A stretch of DNA of 64,000 bases, from contig NZ_CP006664.1 in assembly GCF_000264765.2 (NCBI RefSeq), positions 3,444,314-3,508,313 on the forward strand. Direction: 5' to 3'. Source of the DNA: Edwardsiella anguillarum ET080813. Lineage in GTDB: Bacteria; Pseudomonadota; Gammaproteobacteria; Enterobacterales; Enterobacteriaceae. A model generated the notes under the pieces. That model made no database searches. It was given only the letters and a program-made list of their open reading frames with translations, and was not told where the DNA came from. Shown here in pieces: positions 12,189 to 22,383 of this stretch. A program made the position numbers and the translations under genes. Positions within the stretch are counted from its first letter, which is position 1. Every line of letters begins with the position of its first letter.

Positions 12189-13556
12189 ATGGGCGATTCG
12201 CAGCACACCAGTACGACTCTTGAGAGAGGATTAAAAAACCGGCATATCCAACTGATCGCCCTGGGCGGCGCGGTGGGCACCGGTCTGTTTCTGGGGATCG
12301 GCCCGGCCATTCAGCTGGCCGGCCCGGCGGTTTTACTGGGCTATGCCATCGGCGGCGTAATCGCGTTTCTGATCATGCGCCAGCTGGGGGAGATGGTGGT
12401 GCAGGAGCCGGTTGCCGGTTCGTTTGCCCACTTTGCCCATAAATATTGGGGACCGTTTGCCGGTTTTGTCTCCGGCTGGAACTATTGGGTCATGTTCGTG
12501 CTGGTCGGCATGGCCGAGCTGACCGCGGCCGGTATCTATATGCAGTACTGGTGGCCGGATGTGCCGACCTGGATATGGGCCAGCCTGTTCTTTGTCCTGA
12601 TCAACGCGCTGAATATGGTGAACGTGCGTCTGTACGGTGAAACCGAGTTCTGGTTCGCCCTGATCAAGGTGGCGGCGATCCTCGGGATGATCGCGTTCGG
12701 CAGCTGGCTGCTGCTGTCCGGCGACGCCGGGCCCCAGGCCGGGGTCGCGAATCTGTGGGCGCACGGCGGCTTTTTACCGCACGGCTGGGGAGGGCTGATC
12801 ATGGCGATGGCGGTGATCATGTTCTCCTTCGGCGGCCTTGAGCTGATCGGGATCACCGCCGCGGAGGCCAGCGAGCCGGAAAAGAGCATTCCCAAGGCAA
12901 CCAATCAGGTGGTCTATCGTATCCTGATCTTTTATATCGGCTCTCTGCTGGTGCTGCTGGCCCTGTACCCCTGGTCGCAGATCGGCGCCAGCAGCAGTCC
13001 GTTTGTGATGATCTTCCATCACCTGAACAGCAACACGGTAGCGGCGGTATTGAACGTGGTGATCCTGACTGCCGCGCTGTCGGTATATAACAGCTGTGTC
13101 TACTCCAATAGCCGTATGCTATATGGGCTGTCGCAGCAGGGCAATGCGCCGCGTCGCCTGACCCGGGTCAATCGCCGCGGGATCCCGGTATGGTCAATCG
13201 GTCTTTCGGGGCTGACGACCTCGCTGGTGATCCTGATTAACTATTTGATGCCGGGCAAGGCGTTCGAGCTACTGATGGCGCTGGTGGTCTCTACGCTGGT
13301 GATCAACTGGGTGATGATCTGCATGGCGCACCTGAAGTTCAAGGCGGCGCAGAATCGCCTGGGCGTGACGACGCGGTTCCGCGCGCTGTGGTATCCCTAT
13401 GGTAACTACCTGTGTCTGGCGTTTCTTGGCCTGATCCTGGTGATTATGGTGCTGACGCCGGGGATCCGGGTATCGGTGCTGTTGCTGCCGCTGTGGCTGG
13501 GCGTGCTGTGGGGCGGGTTCTGCCTGGCGCGGATGCGCCGCGGCAAATCGGCGTAG
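12189..13556 (+). CDS. pheP: Phenylalanine-specific permease PheP
   Basis: Amino acid-polyamine-organocation permease of the AAT group, 455 residues (E. coli PheP 458), with about 12 membrane segments; imports phenylalanine with protons across the inner membrane. The text matches PheP rather than AroP or ProY: RHIQLIALGGAVGTGLFLG at the first helix, then FAHKYWGPFAGFVSGWNYW near residue 85 and the GITAAEASEPEKSIPKA loop near residue 222. AGAGGAAAAA precedes the ATG. It stands beside cmoA, a position it does not have in E. coli. Confidence 0.93.
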   Translation: MGDSQHTSTTLERGLKNRHIQLIALGGAVGTGLFLGIGPAIQLAGPAVLLGYAIGGVIAFLIMRQLGEMVVQEPVAGSFAHFAHKYWGPFAGFVSGWNYWVMFVLVGMAELTAAGIYMQYWWPDVPTWIWASLFFVLINALNMVNVRLYGETEFWFALIKVAAILGMIAFGSWLLLSGDAGPQAGVANLWAHGGFLPHGWGGLIMAMAVIMFSFGGLELIGITAAEASEPEKSIPKATNQVVYRILIFYIGSLLVLLALYPWSQIGASSSPFVMIFHHLNSNTVAAVLNVVILTAALSVYNSCVYSNSRMLYGLSQQGNAPRRLTRVNRRGIPVWSIGLSGLTTSLVILINYLMPGKAFELLMALVVSTLVINWVMICMAHLKFKAAQNRLGVTTRFRALWYPYGNYLCLAFLGLILVIMVLTPGIRVSVLLLPLWLGVLWGGFCLARMRRGKSA

Positions 13557-13561
13557 GGTCA

Positions 13562-13598
13562 CGCAAGGCGGCCCGCACGCGGCGGGGGCCTTGCGGTT
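13562..13598. terminator. Probable terminator between pheP and yecN
   Basis: Inverted repeat CGCAAGGC / GCCTTGCG enclosing a further GC-rich hairpin, lying exactly between two convergent stop codons. The T tract is short, so the call is moderate. Confidence 0.55.
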
Positions 13599-13996
13599 TA
13601 ATCACCGGTCTGCAGCAGCTGTCCCCAGGGCAGATAGTAGAGATTGGCCACCACCATCAGCAGCAGCGACAGGTAGGTGGCGCTCATGCCGGAGCGGCGC
13701 CACTGCATTTCATGCTGACGCAGGCCCCAGGCGTGCATCAGACGCCCGAGGATCAGCAGTACGCCGCACAGGTGGACCATCCACACCCGAGCGCCGTTCA
13801 TCTCCATCATCACCAGCAGTATGGCTGCGATGGGGATATACTCCACGGCGTTGCCGTGAATCCGGATGGCGGTCTGCAGCTCATAAAAGCCACCGTCGCC
13901 ATAGCTGACGCGGTAAAGCATGCGCAGCCGAACCACCTGCCAGGAAAACGTCACTAACAACAGTGCGCCGAGCACGACATAGAGCGCGCTTACCAT
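13598..13996 (-). CDS. yecN: MAPEG family membrane protein YecN
   Basis: A 132-residue inner-membrane protein with about four hydrophobic segments, belonging to the MAPEG family (membrane-associated proteins in eicosanoid and glutathione metabolism). The block SAIRIHGNAVEYIPIA (here TAIRIHGNAVEYIPIA, near residue 45) is the family core and matches E. coli YecN closely. The start MVSALY at 13996 is preceded by GGAG 8 bases upstream; two upstream in-frame ATGs are less well placed. Function in bacteria is unknown. Confidence 0.88.
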   Translation of the reverse strand: MVSALYVVLGALLLVTFSWQVVRLRMLYRVSYGDGGFYELQTAIRIHGNAVEYIPIAAILLVMMEMNGARVWMVHLCGVLLILGRLMHAWGLRQHEMQWRRSGMSATYLSLLLMVVANLYYLPWGQLLQTGD

Positions 13997-14127
13997 TCTT
14001 TTTAGCTCCATTGCCTGAATCATATTGGCCTGTAAATGATAGCCGCAGGTCGGCGGAATGTCCTGTGTAATCTGTTGAGTATTGTCATTTTTTCAGACGA
14101 TTGTCCCAACGCCCGCGCGATGTGGGA

Positions 14128-14949
14128 TCAAAACAGGGCCGACTGCAGCGGCCAATCCGGGCGCGGCGGCAGCCCGTCGATGGCGGCCTGGGACAGGGCA
14201 TTCCACAGAAACTGCGCCTGCTGTGGCGCATCGCGACAGTCCGGCGTATGGATAAACAGGTAGGGAGTGGCATCCCGGCTCCAGGCCTGCAGGCGCGGCA
14301 GCCATGGCTGCAGCCAGCGCAGATTAGCGTCGGGGCAGTCTCCGCCGATAAACCGTACCATCGGCGCGTCGGCGGTTATCAGCGCGTGCGCCGGCAGACA
14401 CGGCTTTTTACGCTGGGCCTCGCGTACGGCGTGGCTGTGGGGTTGGGCGTGGTGCACCGGCCGACTGTCGAGGAGCACGCGGTTGACCGCGCGCTGCCGC
14501 AGGCCGCGGTTAAGCGCGCGCTCGGCGTCGCCCTTGGCGAAAAAGGCCGGGTGGCGCACCTCGACGCCGTAGCGATAGCCGCGCGGTAGCGCGTCGAGAA
14601 ATGACCATAGGCGCGGTAGATGCTCGGGGCCACAGGCGGCCGGTAGCTGTAGCCAAAGTTGCCCCAGACGCCGATCCAGTGGTTGCAGCGCGCGGTAAAA
14701 AGCGCCAATCTGTTGATCGCAGTGCAGGAGCGCCGCCTGATGGCTGATGGCGGACGGAAACTTAAAGCAGAATCGGAACCCGTCGTGAGTCATATCGCGC
14801 CAACGGTGTACCAGCGCCGGCGTAGGCAGGGCGTAAAACGTGGTGTTGCCTTCAACGCAGTTAAAGTGGCGGCTATAGTCGGCTAGGTCATGCAGGCCTA
14901 TCTTTGTCCACGCCGCGTGTTGCCACTGCGGCAGCCCCAGGTAGAACAT
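14128..14949 (-). CDS. yecE: DUF72 family protein YecE
   Basis: A 273-residue TIM-barrel-like protein of the DUF72 family, aligned along its length with E. coli YecE (272). Family landmarks are FNCVEGNTTFYALP near residue 30, FCFKFPSAISH near residue 61 and YGVEVRHPAFF near residue 127. The start at 14949 (MFYLGLPQW) has GGAG 8 bases upstream; the 16 extra codons of the longer frame are not conserved. No biochemical activity is established. In E. coli yecD lies between yecE and aspS; here a zinc-ribbon gene takes that place. Confidence 0.9.
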   Translation of the reverse strand: MFYLGLPQWQHAAWTKIGLHDLADYSRHFNCVEGNTTFYALPTPALVHRWRDMTHDGFRFCFKFPSAISHQAALLHCDQQIGAFYRALQPLDRRLGQLWLQLPAACGPEHLPRLWSFLDALPRGYRYGVEVRHPAFFAKGDAERALNRGLRQRAVNRVLLDSRPVHHAQPHSHAVREAQRKKPCLPAHALITADAPMVRFIGGDCPDANLRWLQPWLPRLQAWSRDATPYLFIHTPDCRDAPQQAQFLWNALSQAAIDGLPPRPDWPLQSALF

Positions 14950-15050
14950 GGCGTACTCCGTGGTGATGGTCGGTAAAATATAACATAAACATAACAACTT
15001 AGGCAGAGGGTGTCAGATGGCGAGAAACAGTGCAAAGTGCGCGCGCGCTC

Positions 15051-15079
15051 TTATCGCAGCGGGGAATTTCCAGTATAAT
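15051..15079 (+). promoter_or_regulatory. Putative sigma-70 promoter for fmdB-aspS
   Basis: A perfect -10 hexamer TATAAT at 15074-15079 with TTATCG at 15051-15056 and a 17-base spacer. It lies 41 bp before the fmdB-like ATG and would drive fmdB-aspS-nudB. Confidence 0.6.
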
Positions 15080-15119
15080 AGCCCCCTTTTTTCACCAAGC
15101 ATGTAAATCCGCCCGAGCT

Positions 15120-15386
15120 ATGCCGATCTACGAATACGTTTGTAGCGACTGCAATCATCATCTAGAGAAATTGCAAAAAATGTCCGATGCACCGCTGGTT
15201 GATTGCCCGGCGTGCGGTCATCCTGCCCTGAAAAAACAGATTTCAGCCGCTGGTTTCCAGCTAAAGGGGACCGGCTGGTACGCGACCGACTTTAAGCCAC
15301 GTACCGACAAAACACCGTCTTCAACAGAGCGCTGCGCAGGCAGCTCGTGTCCGGCCGGTTGTCCGGGCGCGGCGTCGGCAAAATAA
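15120..15386 (+). CDS. FmdB-like zinc ribbon protein
   Basis: An 88-residue protein whose N-terminus [11 protein letters not shown] is diagnostic of the FmdB/CxxC-CxxC regulatory-protein family. The two zinc knuckles are CSDC (residues 8-11) and CPAC (residues 27-30 or so). A Gly/Trp-rich linker [12 protein letters not shown] follows, and the C-terminus has another [10 protein letters not shown] cluster that could bind a second metal. The frame could begin 30 codons earlier, but that part overlaps the promoter. It sits 25 bp ahead of aspS, almost certainly in one transcript. Molecular role unknown. Confidence 0.85.
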   Translation: MPIYEYVCSDCNHHLEKLQKMSDAPLVDCPACGHPALKKQISAAGFQLKGTGWYATDFKPRTDKTPSSTERCAGSSCPAGCPGAASAK

Positions 15387-15411
15387 ATTAAGAAAGCCAA
15401 AGGATATCGTT

Positions 15412-17187
15412 ATGCGTACTAATTATTGCGGGCAGTTGAATCTGTCCCATGTGGGCCAGGAAGTGACCCTGTGTGGTTGGGTACACCGCCGCCGTGATTT
15501 GGGCGGTCTGATCTTTATCGATCTGCGCGACCGCGAAGGGGTGGTTCAGGTGTTCTTCGATCCGGATCATCAGGATGCCTTCCGTCAGGCCTCTGAGCTG
15601 CGTAACGAGTTTTGCGTGCAGGTAACCGGCACCGTGCGCGCGCGCCCGGAGAGCCAGCGTAACCGGGATATGTCCACTGGGGATATCGAGGTCTTCGGTA
15701 ACGGCCTGAACATCATCAACCGTGCGGAGCCGCTGCCGCTGGACTTTAACCAGACCAACAGCGAGGAGAACCGCCTCAAGTATCGCTATCTGGATCTGCG
15801 TCGCCCGGAGATGGCCGAGCGCCTGAAGACCCGCGCCAAAATTACCGCCTTCGTGCGCCGCTTTATGGATGGACATGGCTTTCTGGACATCGAAACGCCG
15901 ATGCTGACCAAGGCGACGCCGGAAGGCGCCCGCGATTACCTGGTACCGAGCCGGGTGCATAAAGGCAAGTTTTATGCGTTGCCGCAGTCGCCTCAGCTGT
16001 TTAAACAGCTGCTGATGATGTCCGGCTTTGACCGCTACTATCAGATAGTGAAGTGCTTCCGCGACGAAGATCTGCGCGCAGACCGTCAGCCGGAGTTCAC
16101 CCAGATCGATGTGGAGACCTCTTTCATGAGCGCCGAGCAGGTGCGTGAGATCATGGAAGCGCTGGCCCGCGCGCTGTGGATGGAGATCAAAGGGGTGGAT
16201 CTGGGCGACTTTCCGGTGATGACCTTTGCAGAGGCGATGCGCCGTTTCGGCTCGGATAAGCCGGATCTGCGTAACCCGCTGGAGCTGGTCGATGTGGCCG
16301 ATTTGGTTAAGAACGTCGACTTTAAGGTCTTCTCCGGTCCGGCCAACGATGCCAGAGGGCGGGTGATCGCGCTGCGCGTGCCGGGCGGTGCGACCCTGAC
16401 CCGTAAGAATATCGATGAGTACGGTCAGTTTGTCGGCATCTATGGCGCCAAAGGGCTCGCCTGGATGAAGGTCAACGATCGCGACGCCGGGATGGATGGC
16501 GTGCAGAGCCCGATCGCTAAGTTCCTCAACGCCGAGGTGCTGGAAGGCATTCTGGCGCGTAGCGGCGCGCAGAGCGGCGACATCATCTTCTTCGGCGCCG
16601 ACAGCGCCAAGGTGGCCACCGATGCCATGGGTGCGCTGCGCCTGAAGGTCGGGCGCGATCTGCAGCTGACCGACGAGTCGCGCTGGGCGCCGCTGTGGGT
16701 GGTTGATTTCCCGATGTTCGAAGAGGACGGCGAAGGCGGCCTGGCCGCGATGCACCACCCGTTCACCTCGCCGCGCGATATCAGCCCGGAGGCGCTGAAG
16801 GCCAATCCGGTCGGCGCCATCGCCAACGCCTACGATATGGTGATGAATGGCTATGAGGTGGGCGGCGGCTCCGTCCGTATTCACAGCGGCGCCATGCAGT
16901 CTGCGGTCTTCGATATCCTAGGGATCAGCGAGCAGGAGCAGCGCGAGAAGTTCGGCTTCCTGCTGGATGCGCTGAAGTTCGGCACCCCGCCGCACGCCGG
17001 TCTGGCGTTTGGCCTGGATCGCCTGGTGATGCTGCTGACCGGTACGGAGAATATCCGCGACGTGATCGCATTCCCGAAAACCACGGCGGCGGCCTGTCCG
17101 CTGACCGACGCCCCGAGCCGCGCCAACCCGGCGGCGCTGCAGGAGCTGTCCATCGCCGTCTGTGCCAAACAGGGCAGCGACGAGTAA
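15412..17187 (+). CDS. aspS: Aspartyl-tRNA synthetase
   Basis: Class IIb aminoacyl-tRNA synthetase, 591 residues (E. coli 590). Order: OB-fold anticodon-binding domain ([18 protein letters not shown]), catalytic core with motif 2 around [18 protein letters not shown] near residue 218, the bacterial GAD insertion domain in the middle, and motif 3 [15 protein letters not shown] near residue 530. The Shine-Dalgarno is AAGGA. Its TAA overlaps the nudB ATG (TAATG), implying coupled translation. Confidence 0.97.
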   Translation: MRTNYCGQLNLSHVGQEVTLCGWVHRRRDLGGLIFIDLRDREGVVQVFFDPDHQDAFRQASELRNEFCVQVTGTVRARPESQRNRDMSTGDIEVFGNGLNIINRAEPLPLDFNQTNSEENRLKYRYLDLRRPEMAERLKTRAKITAFVRRFMDGHGFLDIETPMLTKATPEGARDYLVPSRVHKGKFYALPQSPQLFKQLLMMSGFDRYYQIVKCFRDEDLRADRQPEFTQIDVETSFMSAEQVREIMEALARALWMEIKGVDLGDFPVMTFAEAMRRFGSDKPDLRNPLELVDVADLVKNVDFKVFSGPANDARGRVIALRVPGGATLTRKNIDEYGQFVGIYGAKGLAWMKVNDRDAGMDGVQSPIAKFLNAEVLEGILARSGAQSGDIIFFGADSAKVATDAMGALRLKVGRDLQLTDESRWAPLWVVDFPMFEEDGEGGLAAMHHPFTSPRDISPEALKANPVGAIANAYDMVMNGYEVGGGSVRIHSGAMQSAVFDILGISEQEQREKFGFLLDALKFGTPPHAGLAFGLDRLVMLLTGTENIRDVIAFPKTTAAACPLTDAPSRANPAALQELSIAVCAKQGSDE

Positions 17188-17621
17188 TGGCCTATAAGCG
17201 TCCGGAATCCATCCTGGTGGTGATCTATGCCCGCCAGGGGGGACGGGTGCTGATGTTGCAGCGGCGCGACGATCCCGATTTCTGGCAGTCGGTAACCGGC
17301 AGCCTGGAAGTGGGAGAGTCGCCGTCGCAGGCCGCGCAGCGTGAAGTAAAGGAAGAAGTGGGTATCGACATCGTCAAGGAGCATTTGACGCTGACGGACT
17401 GCCAGCGCTGCGTGGAGTTTGAACTGTTTGCGCACCTGCGCCACCGCTATGCGCCCGGCGTGACGCGTAACCTAGAGCATTGGTTCTGTCTGGCCATTCC
17501 CGTGGAGCGGGCGATCCCGCTCAGCGAACATCTGGCCTACCGTTGGCTGGATGCCGCAGGGGCGGCCGGACTGACCAAGTCCTGGAGTAACCGACAGGCG
17601 ATCGAACAGTTCGTCCCTTGA
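17187..17621 (+). CDS. nudB: Dihydroneopterin triphosphate diphosphatase NudB
   Basis: A 144-residue Nudix hydrolase that removes pyrophosphate from dihydroneopterin triphosphate, the second step of folate synthesis. The Nudix box runs from GSLEVGESPSQAAQ through REVKEEVG near residues 37-59 with the catalytic Glu pair intact. The start overlaps the aspS stop by one base. E. coli NudB is likewise next to aspS and yebC. Confidence 0.93.
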   Translation: MAYKRPESILVVIYARQGGRVLMLQRRDDPDFWQSVTGSLEVGESPSQAAQREVKEEVGIDIVKEHLTLTDCQRCVEFELFAHLRHRYAPGVTRNLEHWFCLAIPVERAIPLSEHLAYRWLDAAGAAGLTKSWSNRQAIEQFVP

Positions 17622-17720
17622 TTACGTGCCTGTACGGGCGGTCATGCTGGCCGTTCGCATTGATTTACAGGCGTGCATATTGACTATTTTAGGGCCTTTG
17701 CGCCTTTAGCGGAGATTTAT

Positions 17721-18467
17721 ATGGCAGGTCATAGTAAGTGGGCCAACACCAAACATCGTAAGGCTGCGCAGGATGCCAAGCGCGGTAAAATCTTTACCAA
17801 GATCATTCGCGAGCTGGTGACCGCCGCCAAGCTGGGCGGCGGCGATCCGGACGCAAACCCGCGTCTGCGCGCGGCCGTTGATAAGGCGCTGTCCAACAAC
17901 ATGACCCGCGACACCCTGAACCGCGCCATCGCGCGCGGCGTGGGCGGCGATGACGACGGCAACATGGAAACCATCATTTATGAAGGCTACGGCCCGGGCG
18001 GTACCGCCGTGATGGTGGAGTGTCTGAGCGACAACCGCAACCGTACGGTGTCTGAAGTGCGTCACGCCTTTACCAAGTGCGGCGGCAACCTGGGTACCGA
18101 TGGCTCCGTGGCCTATCTGTTCACCAAGAAAGGGGTGATCTCCTATGCGCCGGGTCTGGATGAAGATGCGGTGATGGATGCGGCGCTGGAGGCCGGCGCC
18201 GATGACGTGGTGACCTATGACGACGGCGCCATTGATGTATACACCCCGTGGGAAACCTTCGGCCAGGTGAAGGATGCGCTGGATGCCGCCGGTTTGGTCG
18301 CCGAGTCGGCCGAGGTTTCCATGATCCCGTCGACCCAGGCCGACATGGATGCGGATACCGCGCCGAAGCTGCTGCGCCTAATCGATATGCTGGAAGACTG
18401 CGATGACGTGCAGGAAGTGTATCACAACGGTGAAATCTCCGATGAGGTTGCGGCTACTCTGGAATGA
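17721..18467 (+). CDS. yebC: YebC/PmpR family protein
   Basis: A 248-residue member of the YebC/TACO1 family: three-domain soluble protein starting [20 protein letters not shown], the family signature. TACO1 and, more recently, YebC-type proteins are linked to translation of difficult nascent-chain motifs, while older work names them transcription regulators. The start at 17721 has GGAG 8 bases upstream; the longer frame from 17673 is unsupported. Its stop overlaps the ruvC start by 4 bases. Confidence 0.94.
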
Positions 18468-18985
18468 GTATCATCCTCGGGATTGACCCCGGCTCGCGGA
18501 TCACCGGCTACGGCGTGATCCGCCAGCAGGGGAGGCAGCTCGAGTATATCGGCAGCGGCTGCATCCGCACCGGCGTCGACGATCTGCCTACCCGTCTTAA
18601 GCTGGTGTACGCCGGCGTCAGTGAAATCATCACCCAGTTCAATCCCGACTGCTTCGCCATCGAACAGGTTTTTATGGCCAAGAACGCCGATTCGGCGCTG
18701 AAGCTGGGACAGGCGCGCGGCGCCGCCATCGTGGCGGCGGTGAACCGTGATCTGCCGGTGTTTGAATACGCGGCGCGGCAGATCAAGCAGACGGTGGTGG
18801 GTAACGGCGGGGCGGAAAAGGCCCAGGTGCAGCATATGGTGCGCTCGCTGCTGAAGCTGCCGGCGAATCCACAGGCGGACGCCGCCGATGCGCTGGCCGT
18901 GGCGATCACCCACTGCCACGTCAGCCAGAATGCGCTGCGCGTCAGCAGCGGCAGGCTGAATCTGGCGCGGGGACGCTTGCGCTGA
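18464..18985 (+). CDS. ruvC: Holliday junction resolvase RuvC
   Basis: A 173-residue endonuclease that cuts Holliday junctions moved by RuvAB. The RNase H-like catalytic acids are visible: Asp in [12 protein letters not shown] (residue 7), Glu in CFAIEQVF near residue 66, and the Asp pair in [14 protein letters not shown] near residue 140. The ATG overlaps yebC (ATGA), as in E. coli. Confidence 0.96.
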
Positions 18986-19030
18986 CCGCGCCGCGCGGAG
19001 AGGGCGGGAGATGCCCGACGCTTTATTACA

Positions 19031-19066
19031 GGCTGGATATTCATCCAGCCTTTTTTATGGTATAAG
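19031..19066 (+). promoter_or_regulatory. LexA (SOS) box and extended -10 promoter of ruvAB
   Basis: The palindrome at 19031-19050 contains CTG-N10-CAG (core 19033-19048, CTGGATATTCATCCAG), a LexA operator almost identical to the one at E. coli ruvA. Ten bases on is TGGTATAAG (19058-19066), an extended -10 element. The same palindrome followed by six T (19051-19056) could also fold as a terminator for ruvC. Confidence 0.85.
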
Positions 19067-19104
19067 CGGAGGGATTATTTGACTGAGACAGAGAGGGTGT
19101 GCGC

Positions 19105-19713
19105 GTGATTGGTCGCCTCAGAGGAACTATTCTGGAAAAGCAGCCGCCGCAGGTGGTGCTGGAAACCCACGGCGTCGGCTATGAGGTGCAGATGCCGATG
19201 ACCTGCTTTTATGAGCTGCCGCAGGTCGGCAGCGAAGCGGTGATCTTTACCCACTTTGTGGTGCGCGAAGACGCCCAGCTGCTGTACGGGTTCAACAATA
19301 AGCAGGAGCGTGCGCTGTTCCGTGAACTGATCAAGGTCAACGGCGTCGGGCCCAAGCTGGCGCTGGCGATCCTGTCCGGGATGTCGGCGCAGCAGTTTGT
19401 TGCGGCGGTTGAGCGTGAAGAGGTCGCGGCGCTGGTCAAGCTGCCAGGCGTGGGTAAGAAAACCGCCGAGCGGCTGGTGGTCGAGATGAAGGACCGCTTC
19501 AAGGGGCTGAGCGGCGATCTGTTTACCCCGGCGGATGACCTGCCGCCGAGCGCCCAGCCGCAGGCCCAGGCGGATGCCGAAGGCGAGGCGGTTGCCGCGC
19601 TGATCGCGCTGGGCTACAAGCCACAGGAGGCCAGCCGTCTGGTGAACCGGGTGGTGGTGGTCGGCGCTGACAGTGAAACCCTGATCCGCGACGCGCTGCG
19701 CGCGGCGCTGTAA
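19105..19713 (+). CDS. ruvA: Holliday junction branch migration protein RuvA
   Basis: 202 residues. RuvA tetramers bind four-way junctions and load the RuvB motor. The OB fold ([13 protein letters not shown]), tandem helix-hairpin-helix motifs ([12 protein letters not shown] and [11 protein letters not shown], near residues 75 and 110) and the C-terminal RuvB-binding domain are present. GTG at 19105 is chosen because GAGAGGG lies 7 bases before it and E. coli ruvA also begins with GTG there; GTG at 19099 is too close. SOS-controlled through the LexA box upstream. Confidence 0.95.
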   Translation: MIGRLRGTILEKQPPQVVLETHGVGYEVQMPMTCFYELPQVGSEAVIFTHFVVREDAQLLYGFNNKQERALFRELIKVNGVGPKLALAILSGMSAQQFVAAVEREEVAALVKLPGVGKKTAERLVVEMKDRFKGLSGDLFTPADDLPPSAQPQAQADAEGEAVAALIALGYKPQEASRLVNRVVVVGADSETLIRDALRAAL

Positions 19714-19732
19714 TAACCCTGGAGAGCACGGG

Positions 19733-20737
19733 ATGATAGAAGCCGATCGTCTGATTGCCGCCGGCGCCCAGAGCGAAGAGGAGTTCCTCGATCGCGCCAT
19801 TCGGCCGAAGAGCCTGGCCGACTATGTCGGTCAGCCGCAGGTGCGCGGGCAGATGGAGATTTTCATCAAGGCGGCCAAGCTGCGCGGCGATGCGCTGGAT
19901 CACCTGCTGATCTTCGGGCCGCCGGGGCTGGGGAAAACCACGCTGGCGAACATCGTCGCCAATGAGATGGGCGTCAATCTGCGCACCACCTCGGGGCCGG
20001 TGCTGGAGAAAGCGGGCGATCTGGCGGCCATGCTGACCAACCTGGAGCCGCACGATGTGCTGTTCATCGATGAGATCCACCGCCTGTCGCCGGTGGTGGA
20101 AGAGGTGCTTTATCCGGCAATGGAAGACTACCAGCTGGATATTATGATCGGCGAAGGGCCGGCGGCGCGCTCGATCAAGATCGACCTGCCGCCCTTTACG
20201 CTGGTCGGCGCCACCACTCGCGCCGGATCGCTCACCTCGCCGCTGCGCGACCGCTTTGGCATCGTGCAGCGCCTGGAGTTCTATCAGGTGGCCGATTTGC
20301 AGCATATCGTCGGGCGCAGCGCGCAGTGCCTGGGGCTGACGCTGACGGATGAGGGGGCGCTGGAGGTGGCGCGCCGCTCGCGCGGTACGCCGCGTATCGC
20401 CAACCGCCTACTGCGTCGGGTGCGCGACTTTGCCGAGGTGTGCGCCGATGGACATATTGACGGTAAGGTCGCGGCGCAGGCGCTGAATATGCTGGATGTG
20501 GATGCGGCGGGCTTTGACTATATGGATCGTAAGCTGCTGCTGGCGGTGATCGACAAGTTTATGGGCGGGCCGGTCGGGCTGGATAACCTGGCGGCGGCGA
20601 TCGGCGAGGAGCGTGAGACCATCGAGGATGTGCTGGAGCCGTATCTGATCCAGCAGGGGTTCATACAGCGCACCCCGCGCGGGCGCATCGCGACCGCCCA
20701 TGCCTACCAGCACTTCGGCATCGATCGCGCGGAGTAA
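19733..20737 (+). CDS. ruvB: Holliday junction branch migration helicase RuvB
   Basis: AAA+ motor ATPase, 334 residues. Walker [12 protein letters not shown] near residue 62, Walker B with sensor text [15 protein letters not shown] near residue 110, sensor 1 VGATTRAG near residue 160, and the C-terminal winged helix ending with TPRGRIAT. Forms hexamers flanking RuvA. It follows ruvA by 19 bp with GGAGAGCACGGG before the ATG and ends at a strong terminator. Confidence 0.97.
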   Translation: MIEADRLIAAGAQSEEEFLDRAIRPKSLADYVGQPQVRGQMEIFIKAAKLRGDALDHLLIFGPPGLGKTTLANIVANEMGVNLRTTSGPVLEKAGDLAAMLTNLEPHDVLFIDEIHRLSPVVEEVLYPAMEDYQLDIMIGEGPAARSIKIDLPPFTLVGATTRAGSLTSPLRDRFGIVQRLEFYQVADLQHIVGRSAQCLGLTLTDEGALEVARRSRGTPRIANRLLRRVRDFAEVCADGHIDGKVAAQALNMLDVDAAGFDYMDRKLLLAVIDKFMGGPVGLDNLAAAIGEERETIEDVLEPYLIQQGFIQRTPRGRIATAHAYQHFGIDRAE

Positions 20738-20747
20738 GCTCGGCTAT

Positions 20748-20788
20748 AAAAAATCCCGTTACCGCGGCGCGAGTAACGGGATTTTTTT
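20748..20788. terminator. Bidirectional terminator, ruvB/znuB
   Basis: Arms AATCCCGTTAC (20752-20762) and GTAACGGGATT (20772-20782), with A-rich flank on the left and seven T on the right, between convergent genes. Confidence 0.9.
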
Positions 20789-20803
20789 GCGCGGTGCTCA
20801 GGT

Positions 20804-21589
20804 TTAGGCGCTCTGGCGACGGCCCAGGCTGAGGATAAACAGCAGGGCTGCGCACAACACCACCGACGGCCCCGCCGGGGTATCATACCAGGCGGAGAAC
20901 GCCAGACCGCCGCTGATGGCCAACAGGCCGGCCAGCACGGCGCCGGCCGCCATTTGCTCCGGGGTGCGGGCAAAGCGGCGGGCGGTGGCCGCCGGAATGA
21001 TCAGCAGCGAGGTGATGATCAGCGCGCCGACAAACTTCATCGCCAGGCCGATGGTCAGGGCGGTGGTCAGCATCAGCAGCAGCTTTACCCGCCCCAGGGC
21101 GATGCCGTCAACGTGGGCGAGCTCCGGGCTGATGGTCATCGACAGCAGGACGCGCCACTGCCACAGCAGCAGCGCCAGCACCAGCGCGACGCCAACGGCG
21201 ATGATCGCGACATCCCGATAGGTCACCGCCAGCAGATCGCCGAACAGGTAGGCCATCAGATCGACGCGAACGTTGGACATCAGCGCCACCACGACCAGCC
21301 CCAGCGAAAGTGCGCTGTGCGCCATGATGCCCAGCAGGGTATCGATGCCCAGCTGGGGACGGCGCTCCAGCCAGACCAGCATACAGGCCAGCAGCAGCGT
21401 GACGGCGATCACCGCATAGAACGGGTTTACCTCCAGCAATAGGCCGAAAGCGACGCCGAGCAGCGAGGCATGGGCGAGGGTATCGCCAAAGTAGGACATG
21501 CGCCGCCATACCACGAACGATCCCAAGGGGCCCGCCGCCAGCGCCAGCAGCGCGCCGGCCAGCCAGCCGGGCAGCAACAGTTCAATCAT
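20804..21589 (-). CDS. znuB: Zinc ABC transporter permease ZnuB
   Basis: A 261-residue inner-membrane permease of the ABC-3 family with about eight helices, same length as E. coli ZnuB. It forms the zinc channel with ATPase ZnuC and periplasmic Znu[18 protein letters not shown] starts the first helix, and [13 protein letters not shown] near residue 37 is a family block. Its start overlaps znuC by 8 bases, so the two are coupled. Confidence 0.95.
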   Translation of the reverse strand: MIELLLPGWLAGALLALAAGPLGSFVVWRRMSYFGDTLAHASLLGVAFGLLLEVNPFYAVIAVTLLLACMLVWLERRPQLGIDTLLGIMAHSALSLGLVVVALMSNVRVDLMAYLFGDLLAVTYRDVAIIAVGVALVLALLLWQWRVLLSMTISPELAHVDGIALGRVKLLLMLTTALTIGLAMKFVGALIITSLLIIPAATARRFARTPEQMAAGAVLAGLLAISGGLAFSAWYDTPAGPSVVLCAALLFILSLGRRQSA

Positions 21590-22358
21590 CGGCCTCTCCG
21601 CTGCGTGTCTTGAGAATAATTTTACCGCACAGATCGTGGCGGTGGTTGTGGTGGTGGCGATAGACCGCCAGCTGCTGGGCGCCGTGAGCGCCGAACATGG
21701 CGATAAACTGCGGATGGCTGGCGACCGCCTCAGGGGTGCCGGAGCAGCAGATATGCTGGTTCAGGCACAGGACGTCATCGGTTTTCGCCATCACCAGGTG
21801 CAGGTCGTGCGACACGATCAGCACCGCGCAGTTAAGCTCGTGGCGCAGGCGGTCGATCAGATCATACAGCGCCAGCTGGCCGTTGACGTCAACTCCGGCG
21901 GTCGGCTCATCCAGCACCAGCAGATCCGGGGTGTTGAGCAGGGCGCGAGCCAGCAGTACACGCTGGTTTTCGCCGCCGGAGAGCTTCTGCATCGGCTGCT
22001 TGAGCAGGTGCCCGGCCTGAACCCGCTGCAGCGCCGGCAGTACGTCCTGGCGTTTTACGCCGGGGCGCAGACGCATGAAGCGCTCGACCGTCAGCGGCAG
22101 GGTGGCGTCCAAATGCAGTTTCTGGGGAACATAGCCAATCGTCAGCCCTGGGCGGGTGGTGCGTTCGCCGCGCGTGGGGGTGATCAGCCCTAGCACGACG
22201 CGTACCAGGGTGGATTTACCGGCGCCGTTAGGGCCCAGTAGGGTCAGGATACGCCCGCGCCGCAGCGTGAGGGAGACGTTATCCAGTACATCGCGGCTCC
22301 CGAAGCGCACGGCGACGTGCTGCAGGGTGACCAGCGGTAGATTATCTTGCTGTGACAT
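21582..22358 (-). CDS. znuC: Zinc ABC transporter ATPase ZnuC
   Basis: 258 residues from the ATG at 22358 ([10 protein letters not shown]), matching the E. coli start; the frame is open for another 360 bp but that would run through znuA's promoter and coding strand. Walker [10 protein letters not shown] near residue 43, signature LSGGENQRV near residue 140, Walker [13 protein letters not shown] and the His loop SHDLHLV are intact. The C-terminal [10 protein letters not shown] histidine cluster is typical of ZnuC. Divergent from znuA across a Zur box. Confidence 0.95.
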   Translation of the reverse strand: MSQQDNLPLVTLQHVAVRFGSRDVLDNVSLTLRRGRILTLLGPNGAGKSTLVRVVLGLITPTRGERTTRPGLTIGYVPQKLHLDATLPLTVERFMRLRPGVKRQDVLPALQRVQAGHLLKQPMQKLSGGENQRVLLARALLNTPDLLVLDEPTAGVDVNGQLALYDLIDRLRHELNCAVLIVSHDLHLVMAKTDDVLCLNQHICCSGTPEAVASHPQFIAMFGAHGAQQLAVYRHHHNHRHDLCGKIILKTRSGEADD

Positions 22359-22383
22359 GGTTACGGCATATTGCACTATGAGT

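Noticed and set aside
15388..16884. Long open frame (498 codons) antisense to aspS
   Set aside because: It is a mirror of the GC-rich aspS coding strand, has no family match and no ribosome site; aspS is certain.
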